Assembly: GCA_947475465.1 (NCBI GenBank)
Contig: CANJLK010000008.1
Span: forward strand, 24,241-88,240
DNA length: 64,000 bases
Direction: 5' to 3'
Origin: Caulobacteraceae bacterium
Lineage (GTDB): Bacteria; Pseudomonadota; Alphaproteobacteria; Caulobacterales; Caulobacteraceae
How positions within the stretch are numbered: the stretch's first letter is position 1; every line of letters starts with the position of its first letter. Below, piece after piece: positions 1-8,539 of this stretch. The notes beneath the pieces were generated by a model. It had not been told where the DNA came from. It saw only the letters and a list, made by a program, of their open reading frames with translations, and made no database searches. The translations under genes and the position numbers were made by a program.

Positions 1-2
1 CG

Positions 3-1043
3 GTGGCGCTGGCTTGCTTGGCTGTGACGGCGGCTATCCTCGCCAGCGTGGCCGCCGACGCTGCTGGGACGGGATTCAGGCTGGTCGGCGGCGGGCTGGC
101 GGCGGCGCTGAGCACCATGGGTTGCCACATCCTGGACGTAAGCCTGCACATAACGACTCCCTACCTTCATGGCCTGGTGTTTGGGGTGGCGGCCATCGCG
201 CTCGGCGAGCCGGCGGCCACATCCGCGGCTGGGCTGGGTCGCCGCGCGGCGGCGCTGGTCTGCGCAGCGGCGGCGGGCCTGGGCATTGCCGGCGGCCTGG
301 CGGTCTGGCTGGTGCTGGCCTTCGGCGCCTGGCGCCGCCGCGACTGGCCCTGGCTCATGACAGTGGCGGCGGCTGGCGCCGTCTTCTGCGCGCTCTATGC
401 CTCGGGCCAGCCAACGCCGCCCAATCCGGGCCATGGCGGGCACGGCCTGTCGGCCCTGGGCGATGCGGTGGCGCTCGGCCTGAACTACCTGGGTTTGCCC
501 TGGACCCGCGGCGCGCCGGCGCTGGGCTGGCTGCTGGGTCTTGTGGTGCTGGCGCTCGGCCTGGCCGCGATCGCCCTTAGAGGCAGGGCCGGGGCTACGC
601 GTCCGGAGCGGGTCGCCACCCAGCTGATCCTTCTTTCACTGGGCGTCGCGGCCCTGACGGTCATCGGCCGCACCGGTCTAGAGGCGCCCCGGGACGTACC
701 GATGCGCTATGCCGTGTTCATGATCCCACTGCATGCTGGGCTCTGCATCCTGGCGCTACCCGCCGCCCGCCGTCTTTGGATCGCACGGCCGAAGCTGGGC
801 GCGGCGGCCGTGTACGCCCTCTCAGCCCTCATGGTCAGCAACCAGGTGCTGATGGCGGTCTTCGCGATACGGACCGCGGATATCAATCGCCAGGTCGTCG
901 CGGCCTTTCGGGCCGGCGCCACGACACCGCAGATGGAAGTGATCTACGCCGACCTGTCCGCCGCCCGGGCCATCGAGGACCGGCTGAGGTGCGACGGCTT
1001 CTTTCAGTTTGAGGTCAAGCCGCCAGGTCAGCGAACCGGATAG
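3..1043 (+). CDS. Polytopic membrane protein, probably truncated at the 5' end by the window edge
   Basis: Open frame from the window edge; repeated hydrophobic segments; no recognised family motif. Confidence 0.65.
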   Translation: MALACLAVTAAILASVAADAAGTGFRLVGGGLAAALSTMGCHILDVSLHITTPYLHGLVFGVAAIALGEPAATSAAGLGRRAAALVCAAAAGLGIAGGLAVWLVLAFGAWRRRDWPWLMTVAAAGAVFCALYASGQPTPPNPGHGGHGLSALGDAVALGLNYLGLPWTRGAPALGWLLGLVVLALGLAAIALRGRAGATRPERVATQLILLSLGVAALTVIGRTGLEAPRDVPMRYAVFMIPLHAGLCILALPAARRLWIARPKLGAAAVYALSALMVSNQVLMAVFAIRTADINRQVVAAFRAGATTPQMEVIYADLSAARAIEDRLRCDGFFQFEVKPPGQRTG

Positions 1044-1624
1044 CGGGGCCGGCCGGCTTCGAGCACCGGTGTTCCCGCGCGCACATGGGAGGGCGTCGCG
1101 GGCGGTTGGCAGCCCTTAGATTCGCCCAGGCCCTTCAGGTAGGCCCGCCGCACGAGGCCCGCGGTGATGGCGTCTTGAACGGCCCGATCGTGCTGCTCAG
1201 CGCCCGACGCCTTGCGAACCAGGCTGCGGAACGGAATGATGTCGGAGGCCGCTCCCGCGACCATTCCCAGGGCCCTGCCGCGTCCCTTATCCTTCAGGCT
1301 GGCCTGATCCTCGGAGGGGGCGTCCAGATCGGACCCGAGCGCCTCGTCGAGGGGCAGGATTTCGGCGACCAGAGTCGCACACTTCGCATTCTTGGGCCGG
1401 CGATAGGGATCGGCCGCCGCCAGCAGCAACACCTCGGGAATCTGGGTGCGCATCACGTTCAGGTCGCGCAAGGGCGCCTCGGCCGCGCCCTTCAAGTTCT
1501 CGCGGTTGGCCTCGTTGGTCGTCTGCACCTTGCCGGTGGCCTGGGCGCCCGCCGCCAGGGGCGTCGCCAGAAGCAAGACTGAAAGTACGACGAAGCGGGC
1601 CGGCGCGGGTTTCATCGACGCCAA
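1028..1624 (-). CDS. Secreted hypothetical protein
   Basis: N-terminal signal peptide-like sequence (FVVLSVLLLATPLAAGAQA); overlaps the convergent upstream ORF by 16 bp. Confidence 0.6.
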   Translation of the reverse strand: MASMKPAPARFVVLSVLLLATPLAAGAQATGKVQTTNEANRENLKGAAEAPLRDLNVMRTQIPEVLLLAAADPYRRPKNAKCATLVAEILPLDEALGSDLDAPSEDQASLKDKGRGRALGMVAGAASDIIPFRSLVRKASGAEQHDRAVQDAITAGLVRRAYLKGLGESKGCQPPATPSHVRAGTPVLEAGRPRYPVR

Positions 1625-1755
1625 GTCTTAGCGCAGATCGCCCGCTTGTTAAGCCCGGGCCGCCCTTGCGCCATCGCGGCCCGGCGCCTAAGGTCCGCGC
1701 CGCTTCGCCAGGGCTTTCCCCGCGTCCACGTTTCGGGGTAGGGGACCGCGCAAGT

Positions 1756-1830
1756 GGGCCGGTAGCTCAGTGGTAGAGCATTCGACTTTTAATCGAATGG
1801 TCGTGAGTTCGAACCTCACCCGGCCTACCA
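1756..1830 (+). tRNA. tRNA-Lys (anticodon TTT)
   Basis: Cloverleaf readable by eye: acceptor GGGCCGG/CCGGCCT, anticodon arm ATTCGA-CTTTTAA-TCGAAT, GTTCGAACC T-arm, encoded CCA. Confidence 0.95.
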
Positions 1831-2090
1831 AATTCGCACCGAAGGGCGCGTCGCCTAGGCAGTTTCGAGCCCTCCGCCAAGTGGAATGCCCTACGCACGG
1901 CTAAGGATTGTGAACTTTGTTTAACAAATTCTCCTGCAAGGGGAGTCTACTTTACGTTTCATAAATCATGCCGCAGTCTGACCCAATCGGGCGTCCGTCG
2001 ACTTCAAAAGGGGCTCGATTTGGACATTTTTGGGTGGGTTTCCAGCCAACGAAATGGGGCCGGCGCCTGCGGGGTTTTGGAGGGATCACT

Positions 2091-2921
2091 ATGAAAAAGA
2101 TTCTTAAGGGCGTGGCAAGTGTGACGGGGGGCCTGGTCTTCATGTTGAGCGCCAGCACCGCGCTCGCCACTCCGGGCTTTATCGCCCTTGAAGGCTCGGA
2201 CGCCACCAGCTTCCACCAAGACAGCACGTACGGGCCGCAGCTGTTCAACTATCTGCAAGGCGGTTCGTCGAAGAGCGTGCTGATCTACAATCAGTCCGGG
2301 ACGATCAATATCGACGCGTCGACCGGCTTCACCAACACCTATACGACTGATCTCAGCACCATCACTCTGGGGGACTACAGCGCGCTCTATGTCCAGACGC
2401 CGGGATCTTGCTGCAACGGCGACAGCAACGTGCTGAATGGCTTTGGAGTCGCGGTCAACGCCTTCATCGCGGCTGGCGGTAACGTGGCTATCGGCAACTA
2501 TACCGGCGGTAGCTACGACGGTGTCGTGATCGGCGGCTCCGGGACGCCGGCCGGCGTGATCGAAGGTTACGCCGCGCAAAACGGCGGCGTCGGAGGCGGC
2601 CCCACCTGTAGCGACGGTGAAACGGTGACGGCGCTGGGTATCTCCAAGGGCTTCGGCCAACCCCCGGTGGACGGCTGCTGGTCGCACCAGGGCTACCAGA
2701 ACAGCTACTGGAGCACCTTCGGCTACGTGGACCTGATTCACGCGGCCCCGGACTATGTCTTCGGCGACGGCACCAACAACGGCTCGTCGTTCCTGGCCCT
2801 TGGCGGCACGCTCGGCGATCCCGGTGTGCCGGAACCGGCGACCTGGGCGATGATGCTGATGGGCTTCTTCGGCGTCGGCAGCATGGTTCGGCGTTCGCGC
2901 CGCGCGACCGCGCTGGCCTAG
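2091..2921 (+). CDS. PEP-CTERM sorting domain-containing secreted protein
   Basis: Signal peptide MKKILKGVASVTGGLVFMLSASTALA; C-terminal VPEPATWAMMLMGFFGVGSMVRRSRR (PEP motif, hydrophobic stretch, basic tail). Confidence 0.9.
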   Translation: MKKILKGVASVTGGLVFMLSASTALATPGFIALEGSDATSFHQDSTYGPQLFNYLQGGSSKSVLIYNQSGTINIDASTGFTNTYTTDLSTITLGDYSALYVQTPGSCCNGDSNVLNGFGVAVNAFIAAGGNVAIGNYTGGSYDGVVIGGSGTPAGVIEGYAAQNGGVGGGPTCSDGETVTALGISKGFGQPPVDGCWSHQGYQNSYWSTFGYVDLIHAAPDYVFGDGTNNGSSFLALGGTLGDPGVPEPATWAMMLMGFFGVGSMVRRSRRATALA

Positions 2922-2944
2922 GCCTAGACTTAGCGATCAAGGAA

Positions 2945-2976
2945 AGCCGCCGGGGGTGACCCCGGCGGCTTTTTTT
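2945..2976 (+). terminator. Rho-independent terminator downstream of the PEP-CTERM gene
   Basis: AGCCGCCGGGG-GTGA-CCCCGGCGGCT followed by a T-run. Confidence 0.9.
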
Positions 2977-3091
2977 GTGTCTGGGGCGGCGCGTCTGCAT
3001 CGGTGATCATAGGCGCTGCGGCAAAGGCCGGGCATGACACGCCGGCGAGGGAGGTGCCTTACTGAGCGTCGAACGCTCCCGGGCCCGTCGG

Positions 3092-4066
3092 CTATTGTTG
3101 CTGCTGCCGTTGCTGGTCGTAGACGGCGCCGTTGAACTGGTTGCGGCGCTGGCCGGAGCGGGGCTGGGCCTGGGAGACGCGCAGGAATTCCGGCTCGGTC
3201 ACCGCCGCGCGGGCCTTGCGCACGGTGACGCCCACCGAAAGCTCGCTTTCAGCTTCGCCCTTGTAGACCCCCCGCGAGGGCGGCACGTCGCGATAGTCGC
3301 GGCCGACCGCACAGGCGATGTGGCGCTCGCCGGCGATGATGTCGTTGGTGGGGTCCAGGCCGATCCAACGCAGGCTGGGCAGGAAGACCTCGACCCAGGC
3401 GTGGGTGGCGTCGGGATCGGACCGGTCACCGCTCTTGCGGTCGGTGAACAGGTAGCCGGACACATAGCGCGCCGGAATGCCCCACTGGCGGCAGATCGCG
3501 ATCATCACATGGGCGAAGTCCTGACAGACGCCCTTGCGGGTCTCCAGGACGTGTTCGATCGGGCTGTCGGCGCGGGTGACGCCGGCCTCGTAGCCGAAGG
3601 ACTCGTAGATCACGTGGGAAAGCTCGCGCACGGTCCTCAGTGGATTGAGGCCGCGCAATTCATCGAGGTTCTTCTCGGCGATGAAGGCGTCGAGCGCCGG
3701 GCTTGGCCCCGCGTAGCCGTGGGGGCGCAGGAAGTCGAAGTGCTCGCCGCGCACGAAGTCCGACTTCAGGCGGTCCCATTCGCCGCGGTCGAGCATATCC
3801 GGCAGGGAGGAGGGTTCCTCGGTCTCGACCGCCGAGCGGGCGACGATCGTCAGGCGCTCGTGCGGCTGGGGGATGTCGAAGTGATAGACGGCGTTGCCGA
3901 AGGTGTCGGCGTAGGAGAACAGCTGGGCGGCGGGGTCGAGTTCCAGCTCGAAGCTGATCAGCCGCTGGCTGACGCGCTTGGCGGGTTGCATCCAGATCTC
4001 CATGACGCTCTCGCGCACGGTCTGGTCGTACTGGTAGCGGGTGACGTGGCGGACTTCGAGGAGCAC
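3092..4066 (-). CDS. Transglutaminase-like family protein
   Basis: Cys-His-Asp pattern: GVCQDFAHVMI, ATHAWVEVFLP, WIGLDPTND; Gln-rich C-terminus. Confidence 0.9.
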   Translation of the reverse strand: MLLEVRHVTRYQYDQTVRESVMEIWMQPAKRVSQRLISFELELDPAAQLFSYADTFGNAVYHFDIPQPHERLTIVARSAVETEEPSSLPDMLDRGEWDRLKSDFVRGEHFDFLRPHGYAGPSPALDAFIAEKNLDELRGLNPLRTVRELSHVIYESFGYEAGVTRADSPIEHVLETRKGVCQDFAHVMIAICRQWGIPARYVSGYLFTDRKSGDRSDPDATHAWVEVFLPSLRWIGLDPTNDIIAGERHIACAVGRDYRDVPPSRGVYKGEAESELSVGVTVRKARAAVTEPEFLRVSQAQPRSGQRRNQFNGAVYDQQRQQQQ

Positions 4067-4080
4067 GGGGCGACTGGTCC

Positions 4081-5025
4081 TTAGGCCGGCAGATGCTGTT
4101 CAAGCGGATAGGCGACGAAGGCTTCGTAGACCGCCTTGTGGACGGCGGCGCACTCATCGAGGATCGCGGTCAGGAAGGCGCTGGCCCCGCCGGCCTGTAC
4201 CTCCTCGATATCGGCGTATTGCAGGCGGGCGCGCAGGCGACCGGCCAGTCGGTCGGGCCCGGGGCTCTCGCTCTCGCCGTGGCGGCTGATCGAGGTCAGG
4301 TGCTCTTCGATACGGGCCGTGCAGAAGCGCATGGAGCGCGGGAAGTCCTCGTCCAGCAGAAGGAACTCGAGGATCAGGTCGGGCCGGATGTCAGCGGTAT
4401 AGACCCTGAGGTACGGCTCAAGGGCGCAGCCCATCCGCAGCAGGCTGGTCTGGGCGGCGTGGTCGGCCAGCACCCTCTTGCTCTTCTCGCCGAAGCAGAC
4501 CTCGAGCAGGGCGCCGATCAGCTGGGCCCGCTCCAGATAGACGCCGAGCAGCAGGAACCGCCAACCCTCGCCGTGGCTCATGGTGGCGTCGGCCGCGCCC
4601 TTGAACAGGTGCAGGTCGGCGATGGTGTCGTGCAGGAAGGCCTGCGAGCCGCCGGCGAAGGACTGGGCGGCGTGTGGGTCGGTCATCCGGAAGTGGATCA
4701 TGTTGAGCCGCTCCCAGGTTTCGGTGGTGATCTGGTCGCGGACCTGTCGGGCGTTTTCGCGGGCCAGCGCCAGGGAGCTGGCGACCGAGCCGGGGTCCTC
4801 CTTGTCGAGCACCAGGGCGAGCGCCGAGTCGTAGGGGCTTCTGGCTTTGGCCGTGTCCTCCGGATCGCCTACCGCGGCCAGCGCGATCCGGGCGATCTGA
4901 CTGGCGGATTCGGTGCGGTCCAGGGTGGCGGTGAGCATGACGTCGGACAGACGGCACAGGTGCTCGGCCCGCTCCACATACCGGCCGATCCAGTAGAGAC
5001 TGTCCGCTACGCGCGCCAACATCAT
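4081..5025 (-). CDS. Alpha-E domain-containing protein
   Basis: N-terminus MMLARVADSLYWIGRYVERAEHLCRL is typical of the alpha-E family; position in the ATP-grasp/transglutaminase cassette. Confidence 0.9.
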   Translation of the reverse strand: MMLARVADSLYWIGRYVERAEHLCRLSDVMLTATLDRTESASQIARIALAAVGDPEDTAKARSPYDSALALVLDKEDPGSVASSLALARENARQVRDQITTETWERLNMIHFRMTDPHAAQSFAGGSQAFLHDTIADLHLFKGAADATMSHGEGWRFLLLGVYLERAQLIGALLEVCFGEKSKRVLADHAAQTSLLRMGCALEPYLRVYTADIRPDLILEFLLLDEDFPRSMRFCTARIEEHLTSISRHGESESPGPDRLAGRLRARLQYADIEEVQAGGASAFLTAILDECAAVHKAVYEAFVAYPLEQHLPA

Positions 5026-6509
5026 GGGTGGAGATCCTTGCCGTCAGTGAGCACCCAGGTGTCCTTCGATCCGCCGCCCTGGCTGGAATTGACCACCAGG
5101 GAGCCCTTGCGCAGCGCCACGCGGGTAAGCGCGCCGGGCGTCACCACGATCTTTTCGCCGGAAAGGATGAAGGGCCGCAGGTCAACGTGGCGGGACTCGA
5201 TGTCGTTGCCGATCAGGCAGGGACCGGTGGAAAGCTGGATGGTCGGCTGGGCGATATAGTTGTTCGGGTCGGCCTTCAGCGCGGCGGCGAATTCGTCCTG
5301 CTGGGCCTTGGTCGAGTGGGGCCCGACCAGCATGCCATAGCCGCCCGATGCGCCCACCGCCTTGACCACGAACTTGTCGAGGTTTGCCAGGACGTGGCTG
5401 AGCTGGGCCGGCTCGCGGCAGAGGAAGGTCTCGATATTGGGCAAGATCGCGTCCTCGCCCAGGTAGTATTTGATAATCTCCGGGACGTAGGCGTAGACGG
5501 CCTTGTCGTCGGCGACCCCGGTGCCTGGCGCGTTGCAGATCACCACATTGCCGGCGCGGTAGGCGTTGAACAGGCCCGCCGACCCCAGGCCGGAATCCCG
5601 TCGGAAAGTGAGGGGATCGATGAAGTCGTCGTCCACTCGGCGATAGATCACGTCAATGCGACGAAGGCCGGTGGTGGTCCGCATGTAGACCATGTTGTCG
5701 TGGACCACGAGGTCGCGGCCCTCGACCAGGGGCACGCCCATCAGGCGCGCCAGGTAGGCGTGTTCGAAATAGGCCGAATTGTAGACGCCGGGCGTCAGCA
5801 CAACGACCTGGGGGTTCGGGCGCCAGTCGGCGGCCATGCTTTTCAGAGTGGTCAGAAGAAGGTCGGGATAGCGGTCGATAGGCCGCACGCCCGCGCCGCG
5901 GAAGGTGCCCGGAAAGACCCGTTTCGAGGCCTCGCGGTTTGCCAGCATGTACGAGACGCCAGAGGGAACCCGCAGATTGTCCTCGAGGACCGCGAACGCA
6001 CCGTCCGGCTGGCGGATCAGGTCGGAGCCGCAGACGTTGGCGTAGGCCTGGTGCGGCACGTAGAGGTTCTGCATCTCCCGCTGGTAGGAGGGTGCGCCCA
6101 GCACCAGGTCGCGGGGGACAACTCCATCCATCAGGATCTGCTGCCCAGAATAGATGTCGGCCAGGAACATGTTCAGCGCCTTCAGGCGCTGGGTCAGGCC
6201 GGTCTCGATGGTCTTCCATTCCTCGGCGGCGATGATCCGCGGCAGGAGGTCGGTGGGGATGATCCGCTCCGTGGAGCTTTCCGCGCCATAGACCGTGAAG
6301 GTTATGCCCTGCAGCAGGAAGAAGCGTTCGAGGGTCCGCTGGCGCTCGGACAACTCCTCGGAACTCAGAGTCTCGATTCGGGCGGCCAGCGCGGCGTAGT
6401 GCGGACGCACCGTCCCGTCGATCGATCGCATTTCATCGTAAGGCAGGGCAGGAGCCGCGGCGTTCGCCGCCTCATCTTCCCGGTCCGCCTTGGCCACGCT
6501 CAACTCCAC
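5022..6509 (-). CDS. Circularly permuted type 2 ATP-grasp protein
   Basis: Family-typical segments (ERIIPTDLLPRIIAAEEW, LKALNMFLADIY, VVKAVGASGGYGMLVGP); 4-nt overlap with the alpha-E gene. Confidence 0.92.
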   Translation of the reverse strand: MELSVAKADREDEAANAAAPALPYDEMRSIDGTVRPHYAALAARIETLSSEELSERQRTLERFFLLQGITFTVYGAESSTERIIPTDLLPRIIAAEEWKTIETGLTQRLKALNMFLADIYSGQQILMDGVVPRDLVLGAPSYQREMQNLYVPHQAYANVCGSDLIRQPDGAFAVLEDNLRVPSGVSYMLANREASKRVFPGTFRGAGVRPIDRYPDLLLTTLKSMAADWRPNPQVVVLTPGVYNSAYFEHAYLARLMGVPLVEGRDLVVHDNMVYMRTTTGLRRIDVIYRRVDDDFIDPLTFRRDSGLGSAGLFNAYRAGNVVICNAPGTGVADDKAVYAYVPEIIKYYLGEDAILPNIETFLCREPAQLSHVLANLDKFVVKAVGASGGYGMLVGPHSTKAQQDEFAAALKADPNNYIAQPTIQLSTGPCLIGNDIESRHVDLRPFILSGEKIVVTPGALTRVALRKGSLVVNSSQGGGSKDTWVLTDGKDLHP

Positions 6510-6634
6510 CCTGACGTTTCCCTACAGCCTAAGTCATTATGGCGCTTAGGGCCTGGGAGAAAGCAAGGCGCGGACAATCCGCCTCGGAAGCCTCCCGCGA
6601 ACAGTGAGTGCTCAAGCTTTAGGCGCCGCTCCAA

Positions 6635-8539
6635 TTGAGGGGGAGCGGCCGGCCTGCCGGCCCGCAGGTGACAGTGCCGATGGCCCCGGCTACACCCGGC
6701 GAAGGGGCGATGCGGGGATTCGAGAGTTTGGCCCGTCTGGTCTACGCCTTCGCCGTGTCGGCCGCCTGGTGCGCGCAGGGCCTGGGCGCGCAGGCCTGGA
6801 GCGCACCCGCCCAGCCGAAGGCCGCCGTCGAGGGACAGATGCCCTCTGACCTGCAGGCTGAGGTCATCAGGGCCATCGGCGAAACCGACCGGCCGATCGA
6901 GAATCGCTTCGAAGCCCGCCGCCGCGCCCGGGAAGCGGCCGACGACGCCATCTCTGTTCTGCGGTCGGAGGGCTATTACGCCTATCAGGTGGACGCCGAT
7001 GTCGGCGACGGCGACGCGCCCAAGGCGCTGGTCAAGATCGAGCCTGGCATACGCTTTCACCTGGCGCACCCGGCTGTCCAGTGGGTCGGCCCCCAGCCGG
7101 ACGCCGGGGCCCAGGCGGCGGGCGTGGCGGTCCTGGGGCTGGCTGAGGGACAGCCGGGCCGCGCCGCTGACGTGGTCAGCGCCGAGGGGCGGCTTGTCGC
7201 GGCGATCCAGAAGCTTGGCTACGCTGACGTAAAGGCCGATCCGCGCGAGGTTGTGGTCGACCACGCCGATCAGACCGTGCAGCCCACCTTTCGGATCGAG
7301 GCCGGCCCGATCGCCCATCTCAATGGGATCAAGCTGGTGACCGCAGGCCGCACCCGTCTGGCCTGGTTGCAGGGGCTGGCGCCGTGGCGGCGGGGCGAGG
7401 CCTATGCGCCGGACGATGTCGCCGAGCTTGAGCGCCGGCTGCTGGACACGGGAGTCTATGAATCTGTGACGGTGGCGCTGGCCCCGGCGGCGGACGTCAC
7501 GGCCGATGGCCTTCGGCCAGTGGTTGTCAGCCTAGCGGAGCGAAAGCGCCACACCATTGAGGCGGGCGCAAGCTATGGCACGACCGAGGGTCCCGGCGTC
7601 GATCTGCGATGGACCCGCTATGGCCTGCTCGGCCGGGCCGACACCCTTGCCTTGATCGGCCGGCTTTCGAACCTGGACAGCCGTGTTGGGGCCGACCTTA
7701 CCCTGCCGCACTGGCGTGCCGCCCAGCAGACCCTTACGGCGCGGACCGCCATCTACCGTACAAGCACGCCGGCCTACGACCAGGAGGGCGTGATGGTCAG
7801 CGCCGACGTCACCCACAGGTTCGGCAAGACGCCGATCTTCGGACTGACCGGCACCTACTTCACCTGGGGCGGTTCGCTGGACCTGGGGCGGACGAGCGAG
7901 GTGCGGATCGGAACCCTGACGCCGCTGGGACGCGACGTGGCGACATTGGGCGGTCTGGCCGAACTGGCCCTTGACCGATCGGACGACCCGCTCAACCCGA
8001 AGCGGGGCTGGCGGGTCAGCGTACGGACCGAACCAACACTGCTGGCCGGGCAGGGCACCGTCCCATATCTGAAGCTGCAAACCCAGGCGTCCACCTACCT
8101 GCCGTTCGGCGCTGCCGCCCACACCGTGCTGGCGGTGAGGACGCGTGTCGGCAGCATCCTCAACGGCGGCCTGGCTGACATTCCGGCGCCACAACGGTTC
8201 TACGCTGGCGGCGGGGGTTCGGTGCGGGGTTTCGGCTTTCAGGAGGTCGGTCCGCGTCTGGCCGACAATACGCCGCAGGGCGGTCTGGCGCTCCTCGAAG
8301 CCTCGGCGGAGGTTCGCCAGGACCTGACGGAAAAGTGGGGTGTGGTGGCTTTCGTCGATGCAGGCGCGGTCGCCGGCGCCGCGGCGCCGGACTTCCAGGA
8401 TCTGAGTATCGGGGCCGGGTTCGGCATCCGCTACAACCTTGGCTTTGGCCCGATCCGTGTCGATGTGGCTAGCCCCGTGACGCATCGCCGAGGCGCCGCG
8501 CCCTTCCAGGTTTATGTCAGCATCGGGCAGGCGTTTTGA
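6635..8539 (+). CDS. tamA: TamA-like outer membrane protein (POTRA domains plus BamA/Omp85 barrel)
   Basis: POTRA-like N-terminus; C-terminal YAGGGGSVRGFGFQEVGPR and terminal beta-signal ...FQVYVSIGQAF; next to tamB; start codon uncertain. Confidence 0.88.
   Translation: MRGSGRPAGPQVTVPMAPATPGEGAMRGFESLARLVYAFAVSAAWCAQGLGAQAWSAPAQPKAAVEGQMPSDLQAEVIRAIGETDRPIENRFEARRRAREAADDAISVLRSEGYYAYQVDADVGDGDAPKALVKIEPGIRFHLAHPAVQWVGPQPDAGAQAAGVAVLGLAEGQPGRAADVVSAEGRLVAAIQKLGYADVKADPREVVVDHADQTVQPTFRIEAGPIAHLNGIKLVTAGRTRLAWLQGLAPWRRGEAYAPDDVAELERRLLDTGVYESVTVALAPAADVTADGLRPVVVSLAERKRHTIEAGASYGTTEGPGVDLRWTRYGLLGRADTLALIGRLSNLDSRVGADLTLPHWRAAQQTLTARTAIYRTSTPAYDQEGVMVSADVTHRFGKTPIFGLTGTYFTWGGSLDLGRTSEVRIGTLTPLGRDVATLGGLAELALDRSDDPLNPKRGWRVSVRTEPTLLAGQGTVPYLKLQTQASTYLPFGAAAHTVLAVRTRVGSILNGGLADIPAPQRFYAGGGGSVRGFGFQEVGPRLADNTPQGGLALLEASAEVRQDLTEKWGVVAFVDAGAVAGAAAPDFQDLSIGAGFGIRYNLGFGPIRVDVASPVTHRRGAAPFQVYVSIGQAF

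Noticed and set aside
5028-6638. 536-aa plus-strand ORF opposite the ATP-grasp gene
   Set aside because: Antisense shadow ORF in high-GC DNA; the minus-strand frame has clear family motifs.
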